27,246 nucleotides of DNA. Source: Flammeovirgaceae bacterium. GTDB lineage: Bacteria; Bacteroidota; Bacteroidia; Cytophagales; Cyclobacteriaceae. Under the pieces are notes generated by a model, which was not told the DNA's origin, did not search any database, and worked only from the letters and a program-made list of their open reading frames with translations. The stretch's first letter is position 1. Each line of letters opens with the position of its first letter. Where the stretch lies: NCBI GenBank assembly GCA_020635915.1, contig JACJYU010000006.1, forward strand, positions 1 to 27,246, read 5' to 3'. The position numbers and the translations under genes were made by a program. Shown here piece by piece: positions 15,902 to 24,266 of the stretch.

Positions 15902-18223
15902 ATGGCCAGGTATATTGTAAAACATGTTTTTGTCCTTTGCTTTTTAGCCATCCTGTCCTGCGGGCCGAAAGAAGGGCCCGGGCCAACAAGGCCGGAAATT
16001 GACCTTACACAATATGTAAACCCATTTGTGGGGTCCAAAAACATGGGCCATACTTTTCCCGGGGCCACCGCCCCATTTGGTATGGTGCAACTGAGCCCCG
16101 AGACGGACCAGCAGCCCTACTTCAACGCGGATGGGGCCTACAATAAGGAGGCGTACCGGTATTGCTCGGGATACCAATATGACGATGAAACGATATTTGG
16201 TTTTAGCCATACCCATTTTAGCGGCACGGGCCACTCTGACCTGGGCGATTTTTTGGTGATGCCTACGGTAGGGAAATTAAAACTGGCGCCTGGCGAAAAG
16301 GGCAAACCGGGCAGTGGCTATCATTCCCGGTTTTCGCATGACAGCGAGGAAGCCCGGCCGGGCTATTATAAAGTACGTCTTGATGACTACGGCATAACTG
16401 CCGAGTTGACGGCTTCCGAAAGGGTGGGGTTCCATCGGTATACTTTTCCTAAAACCGACAGCGCGCACATTATCCTCGACCTGATGGCGAACATTTATAA
16501 CTACGATGGAAAAAACGTATGGACGTTCGTCAGGGTTGAAAACGATACCCTGGTCACCGGTTACCGTCAAACATCGGGATGGGCGCGGACAAGGAAAGTT
16601 TACTTTGCCATGTCGTTTTCCAAACCCTTTTACAATTACGGGCAAAAAAAATATGATACGGCAACGTACAAAGGTTTTTATGGGAGGTTTGATGAAGCAC
16701 ACAATTTTCCTGAAATGGCGGGACGGAACATTCGCGCATATTTTGATTTTAAAACCAACGAGGGTGAACAAATAGGGATAAAGTTCGCCCTATCCCCGGT
16801 TGGCACGGCAGGGGCACTGAACAACCTGAAGGCAGAAGTCCCCGGGTGGGATTTCGAAAAGGTAAAAAGGCAAACACAACAGGCATGGAACGCGGAACTC
16901 TCGGGGATTATCGTGGAAACAAGCACCAAAGCGCAGATGGAGGCATTTTATACCGCCCTATACCACACCATGCTTAGCCCGGTTTTGTACGAGGATGTTG
17001 ATGGCTCTTACCTGGGGTTGGACCAAAACGTTCACCGCTCGGATGGGTTTGTCAATTATAGCGTGTTCTCCTTGTGGGATAGCTACCGTGCACTTCACCC
17101 ATTGTTCAATATCATACAACCCGCGCGCAACAATGATATGATCAAGTCCATGTTGGCGCACCATGACCAGAGTGTGCACCATGCGTTGCCGGTGTGGGCC
17201 CATTATGCCAATGAAAACTGGTGCATGATTGGGTACCATGCCGTATCCGTTATTGCCGATGCGGTGGCCAAAGGGACCACGGATGTGGATTTGCCCCGTG
17301 CATTGCAGGCGTGTAAAAACTCCTCCACCCTTTCCTATTATGATGGCTTGGGAAATTATATGGAACAAGGTTATGTGCCTGAGGACGTCAGTACGTCATC
17401 CGTTTCCAAGACACTGGAGTATGCCTATGATGATTGGTGCATTGCCCAGGTTGCCAGGAAAGCGGGGGACAATTCAACCTATGACGAATATATGCGCAGG
17501 GCCAACAATTACAAAAACGTTTATGACCCGGGGATTAGGTATATGCGCCCGAAACTGGCCAATGGGGAGTGGCGTAAGGATTTCGACCCTATCGATACGC
17601 ATGGCCAGGGCTTTATTGAGGGCAATGCATGGAACTATGGATTGTACGTGCCGCACGACATCAATGAAATGATTGGGATGATGAACGGAAAGGATGCGTT
17701 TTCCGCCCACCTCGATAGGATTTTTACTACCGAAATCGAGGACAAGGATATTGAAAAGAACGAGGACATTACCCGCGATGGCCTGATAGGCAATTATGTG
17801 CATGGCAACGAACCCGGGCACCACATCCCCTATCTCTACAATTGGACCAACGACCCCTGGAAAACACAGTCGCGTGTAAGGATGATCATGGACACCATGT
17901 ACTCAAACAAGGAAGATGGCCTGTGCGGGAATGACGATGCGGGACAAATGAGCGCCTGGTATATTTTTAGTGCTTTGGGGTTTTATCCTGTCCTTCCAGG
18001 GTCTGATGAATATGCCATTGGAAGCCCGATGGTGGTGAATGCGGAAATCCGCCTATCGGGAAACAAAACATTGACGATCAGGGCTGTTAACCAGGGGGCC
18101 GAAAATGTGTATGTGGAAAAAATTGAAATGAACGGGAAGTCATTGGCTGGGCTTACCTTAAAGCAGGGTGATATCGCAAATGGCGGGGAAATTGTTTTTT
18201 ACATGACCAATACGCATAAGTAG
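15902..18223 (+). CDS. Glycoside hydrolase family 92 alpha-mannosidase, lipoprotein
   Basis: GH92 enzymes are inverting, Ca2+-dependent exo-alpha-mannosidases, abundant in Bacteroidota that use host or fungal glycans. The 773-residue product has a lipobox (LAILSC, C20), giving a lipid-anchored envelope enzyme. The N-terminal beta-sandwich includes VNPFVGSKNMGHTFPGA (39-55) and GFSHTHFSGTGHSDLGD. The catalytic (alpha/alpha)6 barrel includes SLWDSYRALHPL, candidate acid E573 in EGNAWNY, and HGNEPGHH (634-641). A candidate base pair is D678-D679 in GNDDAGQMSAWY. The HGNEP motif resembles that of alpha-1,2-active members, but linkage specificity needs assay. It lies 24 bp after GH47 and 1 bp before the sugar permease gene, so the three form an operon. 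Confidence 0.95.
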   Translation: MARYIVKHVFVLCFLAILSCGPKEGPGPTRPEIDLTQYVNPFVGSKNMGHTFPGATAPFGMVQLSPETDQQPYFNADGAYNKEAYRYCSGYQYDDETIFGFSHTHFSGTGHSDLGDFLVMPTVGKLKLAPGEKGKPGSGYHSRFSHDSEEARPGYYKVRLDDYGITAELTASERVGFHRYTFPKTDSAHIILDLMANIYNYDGKNVWTFVRVENDTLVTGYRQTSGWARTRKVYFAMSFSKPFYNYGQKKYDTATYKGFYGRFDEAHNFPEMAGRNIRAYFDFKTNEGEQIGIKFALSPVGTAGALNNLKAEVPGWDFEKVKRQTQQAWNAELSGIIVETSTKAQMEAFYTALYHTMLSPVLYEDVDGSYLGLDQNVHRSDGFVNYSVFSLWDSYRALHPLFNIIQPARNNDMIKSMLAHHDQSVHHALPVWAHYANENWCMIGYHAVSVIADAVAKGTTDVDLPRALQACKNSSTLSYYDGLGNYMEQGYVPEDVSTSSVSKTLEYAYDDWCIAQVARKAGDNSTYDEYMRRANNYKNVYDPGIRYMRPKLANGEWRKDFDPIDTHGQGFIEGNAWNYGLYVPHDINEMIGMMNGKDAFSAHLDRIFTTEIEDKDIEKNEDITRDGLIGNYVHGNEPGHHIPYLYNWTNDPWKTQSRVRMIMDTMYSNKEDGLCGNDDAGQMSAWYIFSALGFYPVLPGSDEYAIGSPMVVNAEIRLSGNKTLTIRAVNQGAENVYVEKIEMNGKSLAGLTLKQGDIANGGEIVFYMTNTHK

Positions 18224-18224
18224 C

Positions 18225-19571
18225 ATGGGCGCACTGTCAGGCATGCAGGCCCGGACTGCCAATTCCAATTACGCCCGCGCATTCTCCGTGGTTACTTCAC
18301 TTTTCTTCATGTGGGGCTTCATCACGGTACTGGTGGATTCGCTCATTCCCAGGTTGCGGGAAATTTTCGAGCTGACTTACTTTGAGGCGGGACTGGTACA
18401 ATTTGCGTTCTTTATCGCCTATGGAATTGCCTCCTTACCGGCAGGGGCATTGCTGTCGCGCATTGGGTACAAGAATGGAATATTGGTTGGACTCGCCACC
18501 ATGGGGATGGGATGCCTTCTGTTTTGGCCTGCTGCCTCCTTGCGGGTATGGCCCCTATTTTTGTTTGGGTATTTTGTGCTGGCAGGGGGGATGACCATAC
18601 TACAGGTGGCCGCCAATCCCTATGTGTCCGTGCTAGGGCCGGCACAAGGTGCCGCAAGCAGGCTTAACCTTTCGCAGGCCTTCAATTCCCTGGGCACATC
18701 CATAGCCCCGCTTATTGGGGCAATGTTCATCCTTAGCGACAACATTAAAACTTCAATGGAAATAAAGGCCTTAAACGAGGCGGACAGGCTGGCCTACTTT
18801 GCGGGCGAAGCTGCCGCGGTGGAAGGGCCATTCATGGTATTGGCAGGCTGCCTGTTGGCTTTGGCCGCATTTATTGCGTTCGCAAACCTCCCCACCGTAC
18901 TGACCGAAAAAAACGTAGGCACCTACCGGCAAGTATTAAAGAACAAAAGGCTGTTGATGGGGGCCATTGCCATTTTCCTGTACGTGGGGACCGAAGTGGC
19001 CATTGGTTCCTACCTGGTCAATTATTTTCTGGACATGGATTTGGCAGAGGCCATCAGGAATAGTGGGCCAATGAATAGGTTTTGTGCGGCATTGTTGGGA
19101 AAGGACCTGGGGCAGGTTGACCAAAAAGGGATCGTTGCCGCTTTTGTTATGTTTTATTGGATAGGCGCTATGGTCGGTCGTTTTGTGGGCGCGCTGCTCA
19201 CCAAGGCATTTTCGCCAGGCAAAGTATTGGTGGCATTTGGTGCCGGAGCCATTACAATGGTCCTGGCCTCGATGCTTACCCTGGGTTTTGTTTCCATGGC
19301 AACCATTTTGTTGGTTGGGCTCTTCAACTCCATTATGTTCCCCACTATTTTTACGCTGGCCATTGAGCAATTGGGCGACATGAAACCCAAAGGCTCAGGC
19401 ATACTTTGCACGGCCATTTGCGGAGGGGCCTTTATACCTCCCCTTTATGGGCTGTTTACTGACCTGGCGGGGTTTAAACTTGCCTTTTTATTGTTGGTGG
19501 CCTGCTATGGGTACATCATGTACTATGGCTGGGCCCCGCACAACACGGTTGGAAGGGCCTCCCGGATGTAA
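18225..19571 (+). CDS. FucP/GluP-type sugar:H+ MFS permease
   Basis: The 448-residue inner-membrane transporter has about 12 helices. Its sequence matches the FucP/GluP/NagP sugar symporter group: SLFFMWGFITVLVDSLIPRL in helix 1, FAFFIAYGIASLPAG, ILQVAANPYVSVLG, LNLSQAFNSLGTSIAPLIG, YVGTEVAIGSYLVNY and FNSIMFPTIFTLAIE. It starts 1 nt after the GH92 stop, implying translational coupling. Its cargo is therefore probably mannose released by the two upstream mannosidases. Family members also carry fucose, glucose, galactose and N-acetylglucosamine, so this is an inference from context. The methionine at 18243 is an alternative start. A terminator overlaps the end of the gene. Confidence 0.93.
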   Translation: MGALSGMQARTANSNYARAFSVVTSLFFMWGFITVLVDSLIPRLREIFELTYFEAGLVQFAFFIAYGIASLPAGALLSRIGYKNGILVGLATMGMGCLLFWPAASLRVWPLFLFGYFVLAGGMTILQVAANPYVSVLGPAQGAASRLNLSQAFNSLGTSIAPLIGAMFILSDNIKTSMEIKALNEADRLAYFAGEAAAVEGPFMVLAGCLLALAAFIAFANLPTVLTEKNVGTYRQVLKNKRLLMGAIAIFLYVGTEVAIGSYLVNYFLDMDLAEAIRNSGPMNRFCAALLGKDLGQVDQKGIVAAFVMFYWIGAMVGRFVGALLTKAFSPGKVLVAFGAGAITMVLASMLTLGFVSMATILLVGLFNSIMFPTIFTLAIEQLGDMKPKGSGILCTAICGGAFIPPLYGLFTDLAGFKLAFLLLVACYGYIMYYGWAPHNTVGRASRM

Positions 19572-19602
19572 TGGTTTTCAAAATCCGGGTGTATGTTTTT
19601 TT
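19561..19602 (+). terminator. Terminator closing the GH47-GH92-MFS operon
   Basis: CCCGGAT (19561-19567) pairs perfectly with ATCCGGG (19583-19589) around a 15-nt loop containing the permease stop codon. A seven-T run follows at 19596-19602. It ends the mannosidase operon. It also argues against starting the downstream acyltransferase at the ATG at 19571, which lies in the loop. Confidence 0.58.
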
Positions 19603-19623
19603 GAATGCCCGGTATTTAGCACC

Positions 19624-19631
19624 TATATTTC
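19624..19631 (+). promoter_or_regulatory. Candidate -7 box for the acyltransferase gene
   Basis: TATATTTC is one mismatch from TAnnTTTG. It lies in an AT-rich stretch after the terminator and ends 23 nt before the preferred ATG at 19655. Confidence 0.28.
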
Positions 19632-19654
19632 TGTTTTATTATTTTAATCGACTT

Positions 19655-20560
19655 ATGCCTTTTTTGTATTATTTGGTCCTCAGGCCTGTTAGCCTGCTGC
19701 CGGCTTGGGTATTGTATGGGATTTCCGATGGGCTGTACTTTGTGATCTATCGCTTGGTGGGCTATCGAAGGGGGGTGGTGCGCACCAATATCAAAAATTC
19801 ATTTCCGGAACAGGACAGGGAAAAGCGACTGGTGATCGAGCGCCAGTTTTATGCCCATTTTTGCGACCTGATCGTGGAGTCGATAAAAGCGTTTTCAATT
19901 TCCAAATCCGAGTTGGAAAGAAGGTTTGTACATCGCAACCCAGGGCTGCTTCAACAATATTTTGACAAGGGGCAGCACGTTACCTTGGTGGGTGGCCACA
20001 GTGGTAATTGGGAATTGTGCGCGGTAAGCCTTGCCCTCCACCTGCGCCACCAGCCTTTGGCGCTTTATACCCCGCTTACCAATAAGTTTATGAACAAAAA
20101 GATAACCCAAAGCCGCTCCCGGTTTGGATTGTGGATGAGGAACTACCAGGAGGCAAAGGAAATAGTGAAGGCAGAAGGCGTTGGCCCGGTCGTGTTTATT
20201 TTTGCTGCGGACCAATGCCCCAGGACAAACCAAAGGCCCTACTGGACGGAATTTTTGAACCAGGAGACTGGCGTGCAATTTGGTGCCGAAAAATTTGCCA
20301 GGGACAACCAAACCCCGGTGGTATATGGGTTTATCCATAAAATAAAACGGGGGCATTATGAGATGGAGTACAGGCCCATTTGTGACGAACCTAACGGGCT
20401 GGAAATGGGAATGATAAGCGAGGCACATACCCGGATGCTGGAAGGTGACATCAGAAAAGAACCGGCCTATTGGCTGTGGACACACAAACGCTGGAAGAGG
20501 AAGAAAAAGGATTTTGAAGAAAAAAACGAAGACGAAGAGGGGCTAAAGTCCGTGGCCTGA
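19655..20560 (+). CDS. LpxL/HtrB-like lipid A (lauroyl-type) acyltransferase
   Basis: The 301-residue protein belongs to the lysophospholipid/lipid A acyltransferase family that adds secondary acyl chains to lipid A at the inner membrane. It has an N-terminal membrane segment (MPFLYYLVLRPVSLLPAWVLYG), the catalytic HX4E motif HSGNWE (H115-E120), and FIFAADQCPR around 181-190. It closes with YWLWTHKRWK, typical of the family. The tail is highly charged (KRKKKDFEEKNEDEE). I prefer ATG 19655 because the 28-codon extension to 19571 is AT-rich, overlaps a terminator, and lies outside the usual family N-terminus. It is convergent with the DUF5916 gene, 5 bp away. Confidence 0.87.
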   Translation: MPFLYYLVLRPVSLLPAWVLYGISDGLYFVIYRLVGYRRGVVRTNIKNSFPEQDREKRLVIERQFYAHFCDLIVESIKAFSISKSELERRFVHRNPGLLQQYFDKGQHVTLVGGHSGNWELCAVSLALHLRHQPLALYTPLTNKFMNKKITQSRSRFGLWMRNYQEAKEIVKAEGVGPVVFIFAADQCPRTNQRPYWTEFLNQETGVQFGAEKFARDNQTPVVYGFIHKIKRGHYEMEYRPICDEPNGLEMGMISEAHTRMLEGDIRKEPAYWLWTHKRWKRKKKDFEEKNEDEEGLKSVA

Positions 20561-20579
20561 ACATTCTAGAGGTTTAGCC
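20554..20579. terminator. Weak hairpin between convergent acyltransferase and DUF5916 genes
   Basis: GGCCTGAAC (20554-20562) can pair with GTTTAGCC (20572-20579) with one bulge and one G-T pair around a 9-nt loop. It spans the junction of two convergent genes. There is no T-tract on either side, so it may only protect 3' ends or be chance. Confidence 0.25.
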
Positions 20580-22803
20580 AATAAGTCATTTTGAATACCA
20601 ACGCCCTGGTGCGCGGCATCCAGTTGGCATTGGGGTTTTCAAAACTGAAAAAATAATTGTCTGTGTACACCAGGAAGATATCGCTTGCCGGTTTAAACCG
20701 CCATTGAAGCCGGGCGTTGATGTTCACGTTTTCATTTTGTGTGTTGAACTGCATGAAGTTGGTGAGAAACAACTTCCGGGACAAGGTGAGGTCTACCCTT
20801 GGCCCTATCAAATGGATGTTCCTGGAGGGGTATGGGGGCGGGAGTTTGATCCTGTTGTAGCTATAGTCGATGGTCAGGCTTCCGAAAGGCTGAAACCTAT
20901 AGGTGATGGCGGGGTTGTACTCATACCGTGTGCCATTGTAATATTCCCCACCGGAGTGTTGGATCTCAAAGGATAGTAATTTCCTCTGATCGGACCCATA
21001 GCGCATCCAATAGCTCTCATACTGATAGCCGGAACCGGCAGGTAGCAACAAAGGGTTTTCCTCCCCTGGTGTGCGGGTAGGGTCAAAATCCTTTAATAGC
21101 CTGGTGTACCTGTTGTTGTAGGATAGCCTGGCACTGGCATTGTTTTGAAACCTGATGTCGTATGACAATCTTAACAGTTGGTCGGTCCGGCCATGGGCAT
21201 TCCAAAAATATTCATAGTCGGCCCCTGGCCCATGGTTGTTTACCTTTCCGCTTTTTGGATAAAACCGGTATGCAGCCTTTGGCGTCAAGCTGTTGATGTT
21301 GGTCCTTTTTACAAACCCCACCTCTGCATTGTAGTTTTCGCCAATCAGTGCGTGGTTCCATTCCACATCCCATTTTTGGGTGCTGTACCGAAGGGAAGCT
21401 CCCTGTGCGTATTGTTTGCCCGGGTTTTGCGGCTGGAAGCTTCGATGGTAAAAGGCCTTCCCCGTCCATTTGTTGGTGAGGGAGGCGAGGTTGTAGTCTA
21501 TCCCGGCCACGCGGTTGTAGGTCACGGCTTCTTCAAATAGTTTGTCCGAAAAAGTACCGTTAAAAGATTGTTTGTTCACCATAAAGGCCGAAACGTTTGA
21601 CCTGCTGAAGACCTGTTGTTGCACGGCCGCCACCGTGTAGTTGATGCTGGGGAGTTGTATCCCCCTGTCTTCCGCGGCCTGCATGTTGAGCAAGCCTATC
21701 CTCAGGCGGTTGTTCAGCTTGCCATTTAACCTGAACCCACCATAGATTTTGTTTTGCACATTGGACCCGGTGGCAGTGTCTATGGCCACCCCAATCCTTC
21801 TGGAGAAAAAAGGGCGGGCATCCTCCGTTCCAAAGGCGGCAAAGAGGTCCGCGTTCTCCAGGAAAAACTGTCTTTTTTCAGGAAAGAAAATCTCAAACCT
21901 GTCCACATTGGTTACCTGCTTGTCCACCTCCACCTGCGAAAAATCCGGGTTGACGGTGAGGTCCAGGTTGAGGGAAGGGGTGAGCGCTATCTTGGCATCG
22001 CCACCGATGGCATGTTGAAACGAAGTGGCGGTGCCCTCTTCAAAATTTTTGTTCAGGCCTGAGGAGGCAAACGGGATAATGGAAATGTTGGCGCCCGGCT
22101 TAGGCAAGGGCTTGTCCCAAATCAATTCCCCTGTGTACGACAAGGAATACGGGCGGAAGTTGCGCGGCACCCGGTTCCAGGTGGCCCGCTCGTTGGTCTT
22201 GCTGTCCACGCGGTAGGAATTGAAATACCATTTGGAAGAACCTTCCGGAAACCGTATCGTTTTGAAAGGAATGGCCATCTCTGAAGTCCAGTACCCGTTC
22301 CCAATGAAGGATTCGCCTTTCCATTTGTTGTCCCAATCCAATGATAAGTCCTGCGATTGGTTCCCCCCGTTGGCCACGAGCCCTTCCTTTTGAATCCCCA
22401 GGGGGTTGATGCCAAAGGAGTAGGCGTTTGTCTGGTCCATAAATGGGTCCAGCAGGATATTTATGCTCTCAATGCCGGACCCCCTGAAGTCCCTGCGCTT
22501 CGATAAGATCACAAATTTCCTGGCCGGGTCTAGGTCGTTGCATTTGGTGCCCACATAGATGTTGTCTTTGTCATAGGTAAGGTAAACCTCACATTGTGTG
22601 TCCGACAGGGAGGAGTCGTAAGGGAAGGTTTGATGGAAGTCCCTGGCCGGGGCAATTTTTCTCCAAATGGGCTCGTCCAGTTTTCCGTCAACCGTTATGG
22701 GCACGTCCGTCTCGTTGATGTTGACGGTTTTCCTGGATATTTTCTGTGCCAGGCCGGTGGAAACCACCAGCAGGCCTAAGGCCAGTCCTAAGTATACTCT
22801 CAA
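20566..22803 (-). CDS. DUF5916 protein: CBM9-like domain plus outer-membrane beta-barrel
   Basis: The 745-residue exported protein has a signal peptide (MRVYLGLALGLLVVSTGLAQ). An N-terminal carbohydrate-binding-9-like domain follows (VDGKLDEPIWRKI, about 38-50, and WTSEMAIPFKTIRF). A DUF5916 region then contains DFSQVEVDKQVTNVDRFE and FFPEKRQFFLENADLF. The C-terminal 350 residues look like amphipathic beta-strands ending in an aromatic tail (FKMTYWLNL), consistent with an outer-membrane barrel. Its function is unknown. Initiation appears to be at TTG (22801-22803), since the frame closes with TAG three codons upstream and no ATG occurs before the end of the signal peptide. An exact TAnnTTTG box lies just upstream. 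Confidence 0.88.
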   Translation of the reverse strand: MRVYLGLALGLLVVSTGLAQKISRKTVNINETDVPITVDGKLDEPIWRKIAPARDFHQTFPYDSSLSDTQCEVYLTYDKDNIYVGTKCNDLDPARKFVILSKRRDFRGSGIESINILLDPFMDQTNAYSFGINPLGIQKEGLVANGGNQSQDLSLDWDNKWKGESFIGNGYWTSEMAIPFKTIRFPEGSSKWYFNSYRVDSKTNERATWNRVPRNFRPYSLSYTGELIWDKPLPKPGANISIIPFASSGLNKNFEEGTATSFQHAIGGDAKIALTPSLNLDLTVNPDFSQVEVDKQVTNVDRFEIFFPEKRQFFLENADLFAAFGTEDARPFFSRRIGVAIDTATGSNVQNKIYGGFRLNGKLNNRLRIGLLNMQAAEDRGIQLPSINYTVAAVQQQVFSRSNVSAFMVNKQSFNGTFSDKLFEEAVTYNRVAGIDYNLASLTNKWTGKAFYHRSFQPQNPGKQYAQGASLRYSTQKWDVEWNHALIGENYNAEVGFVKRTNINSLTPKAAYRFYPKSGKVNNHGPGADYEYFWNAHGRTDQLLRLSYDIRFQNNASARLSYNNRYTRLLKDFDPTRTPGEENPLLLPAGSGYQYESYWMRYGSDQRKLLSFEIQHSGGEYYNGTRYEYNPAITYRFQPFGSLTIDYSYNRIKLPPPYPSRNIHLIGPRVDLTLSRKLFLTNFMQFNTQNENVNINARLQWRFKPASDIFLVYTDNYFFSFENPNANWMPRTRALVFKMTYWLNL

Positions 22804-22822
22804 TTTACGCTATAATTTCACG

Positions 22823-22830
22823 CAAATTTA
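22823..22830 (-). promoter_or_regulatory. Candidate -7 box for the DUF5916 gene
   Basis: The minus strand reads TAAATTTG, an exact TAnnTTTG match, ending 19 nt before the TTG start. The rest of the 217-bp gap to 23020 shows no other feature that I can support. Confidence 0.4.
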
Positions 22831-23020
22831 TTTGATTGCCCCACCGATGAAGGGCCGACTTGATAAATGGTCATAATGGAGTATAAGTGTGGCCGATGGG
22901 TAATAATTGGTACCGTGACGTACGTGACCCAAGGGGTTTGGCCCGTGGATGGCCTTGTCCGGGGTGGTGGATGAGATGAAGGCGTCTTGCCCTAGGGTGT
23001 TTTTTCAAACGACTGCCCGT

Positions 23021-23719
23021 TCACCTGTTCTTTAGAAGGTAAGTGGTAAAGCTTTGCCCATCCACTTTTGTGTATTTAAAATCCTCCACTCCCCTGAATT
23101 GGATATTTTGAATGTTGAGGGGCGTGCGGAATTTGGTGTATTTAAAATTGGCCAATTGCATAAAAGTGCTGGATTGAAAAGACGCGCCCTCGGGAAACCC
23201 CGCATATTTGAAATTGGCATTGTCCCTGAACCTGGTATTGGAAAAATCAGGGGCATCGGAAAATTCGGCATATTTGAAATTGGCTTCGTGATGGAACACC
23301 GACCCGCTGAAGGTGGCATTCCTTTCAAATTCCGAGTATTTGAATTCGCTTTTTCCCTCGAAGGTGCAATTTTGAAACACCACATCGCCTTCAAAGTGGG
23401 CGATAAAGGTATCGTTGTCACGGTCCACGTGGTAGTAGGCAATAACGTCATCGGTGAAAGTGCAATTGATAAAAGTAAGCGGGCCCTCCACGGTACTCTC
23501 GTAAACATCGTTGCCTATTGAAAAGAAATCGAAGGATGGCCCTGCGTGCCTGCGGTTGCGCAAGTCCGTCAAGTCGAGGTAGCCTTCTATGGTTGCGTTT
23601 TTATAGGCAACCGGGGCGCCTTCGTTTATCTCGTTGAGGATGTCCCTGGCCTTTATGGTGGTTTGGGCAAAGGAGGTGGTTGCAAAGAAGGCAAGGATCA
23701 GGGCAAACGGATGGCGCAT
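23021..23719 (-). CDS. Secreted pentapeptide-like repeat protein with a 22-residue FKY repeat
   Basis: The 232-residue product has a signal peptide (MRHPFALILAFFATTSFAQ). A linker follows (TTIKARDILNEINEGAPVAYKNATIEGYLDLTDLR), of the kind often seen before pentapeptide-like beta-helices. From about residue 85 the chain is made of short beta-helix coils (FINCTF, VVFQNCTF). It then has five regular copies of an (A/S/E)(N/E/D)FKY motif at F126, F148, F170, F192 and F214, exactly 22 residues apart. I infer a right-handed beta-helix in the periplasm or outside the cell. No enzyme motif is visible and the role is unknown. Flanking genes are separated by about 200 bp on each side, so it is probably a single-gene transcript. 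Confidence 0.85.
   Translation of the reverse strand: MRHPFALILAFFATTSFAQTTIKARDILNEINEGAPVAYKNATIEGYLDLTDLRNRRHAGPSFDFFSIGNDVYESTVEGPLTFINCTFTDDVIAYYHVDRDNDTFIAHFEGDVVFQNCTFEGKSEFKYSEFERNATFSGSVFHHEANFKYAEFSDAPDFSNTRFRDNANFKYAGFPEGASFQSSTFMQLANFKYTKFRTPLNIQNIQFRGVEDFKYTKVDGQSFTTYLLKNR
23073..23350 (-). repeat. 66-bp tandem repeat within the FKY-repeat gene
   Basis: On the plus strand, near-identical cores (TATTTGAAATTGGC or TATTTAAAATTGGC, with divergent end copies) begin at 23073, 23139, 23205, 23271 and 23337. The spacing is exactly 66 bp each time. They encode the FKY motif of the 22-residue protein repeat. The DNA between cores is much less conserved. Confidence 0.85.
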
Positions 23720-23906
23720 GGCAGGGGTATTTTGTTTATGGTACTGGTTTTATCAAGGAACATGCCAGGTGAAAAAAGGCCGAAATTGTGCCGGGTGCCA
23801 CTATGATGACGGTTTGCCTATTCAAAAATGTACAACCCTGTACGCTATCGAACAATTCATTAAATTTTTTACCTTAGTCCCTCAACAGTAACCAAACAGG
23901 CCTGGC

Positions 23907-24266
23907 ATGGTGGAAAAAATAAATTGGGACACTGTCCCTCAGGAAGAAGTAAACCCTTCCATGAAAAGAAGGATCATTACGGGAAAAAAATTGATGGTAG
24001 CCAAAATGAATTTCAAGGATGGGTTTGTGGTCCCCCTCCACCATCACGTGCACGAGCAAATCACGCAAGTGGTCTCTGGCAAGATGAGGTTTTGGTTTGG
24101 CGCCAACAAAGAACAGCAGATGGACCTGGAGGCAGGCGATGTGGTGGTGATCCCCTCCAACTTGCCCCATGAAGCCCTGATGATGGGGGACGTGGTGGAA
24201 ATAGATTCCTGGTCGCCACCCCGTGAAGATTGGCTGGATGGCACGGACGATTACTTGAGGAAATAA
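23907..24266 (+). CDS. Cupin-domain metalloprotein
   Basis: The 119-residue single-domain cupin has the first cupin motif as LHHHVHEQITQVVSG (H45-H47, H49, E50) and the second as LEAGDVVVIPSNLPHEA (H88). It therefore has a full set of likely metal ligands. The C-terminus (IDSWSPPREDWLDGTDDYLRK) is typical of small cupins. Small cupins act as sugar- or acid-binding sensors, isomerases or dioxygenases, and the substrate is unknown. Its TAA stop shares an A with the ATG of the next gene (TAATG at 24264-24268), a sign of translational coupling with the SDR. Both may therefore act on one metabolite. Confidence 0.88.
   Translation: MVEKINWDTVPQEEVNPSMKRRIITGKKLMVAKMNFKDGFVVPLHHHVHEQITQVVSGKMRFWFGANKEQQMDLEAGDVVVIPSNLPHEALMMGDVVEIDSWSPPREDWLDGTDDYLRK

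Noticed and set aside
19571..19654. ATG at 19571 overlapping the permease stop codon as the start of the acyltransferase gene
   Set aside because: The 28-codon extension lies over a terminator hairpin and an AT-rich promoter-like stretch, and is not part of the usual family N-terminus; ATG 19655 fits better.
22994..23006. CCCTAGGG palindrome followed by a T run downstream of the FKY-repeat gene
   Set aside because: The palindrome has no loop, and the T run is on the plus strand, the wrong side for the minus-strand gene that ends at 23021.
23777..23891. Open frame with a CxxCH haem-like motif (CAGCH) upstream of the cupin gene
   Set aside because: It is only about 40 codons, has no signal peptide or further cytochrome features, and lies in an ordinary intergenic region; probably chance.
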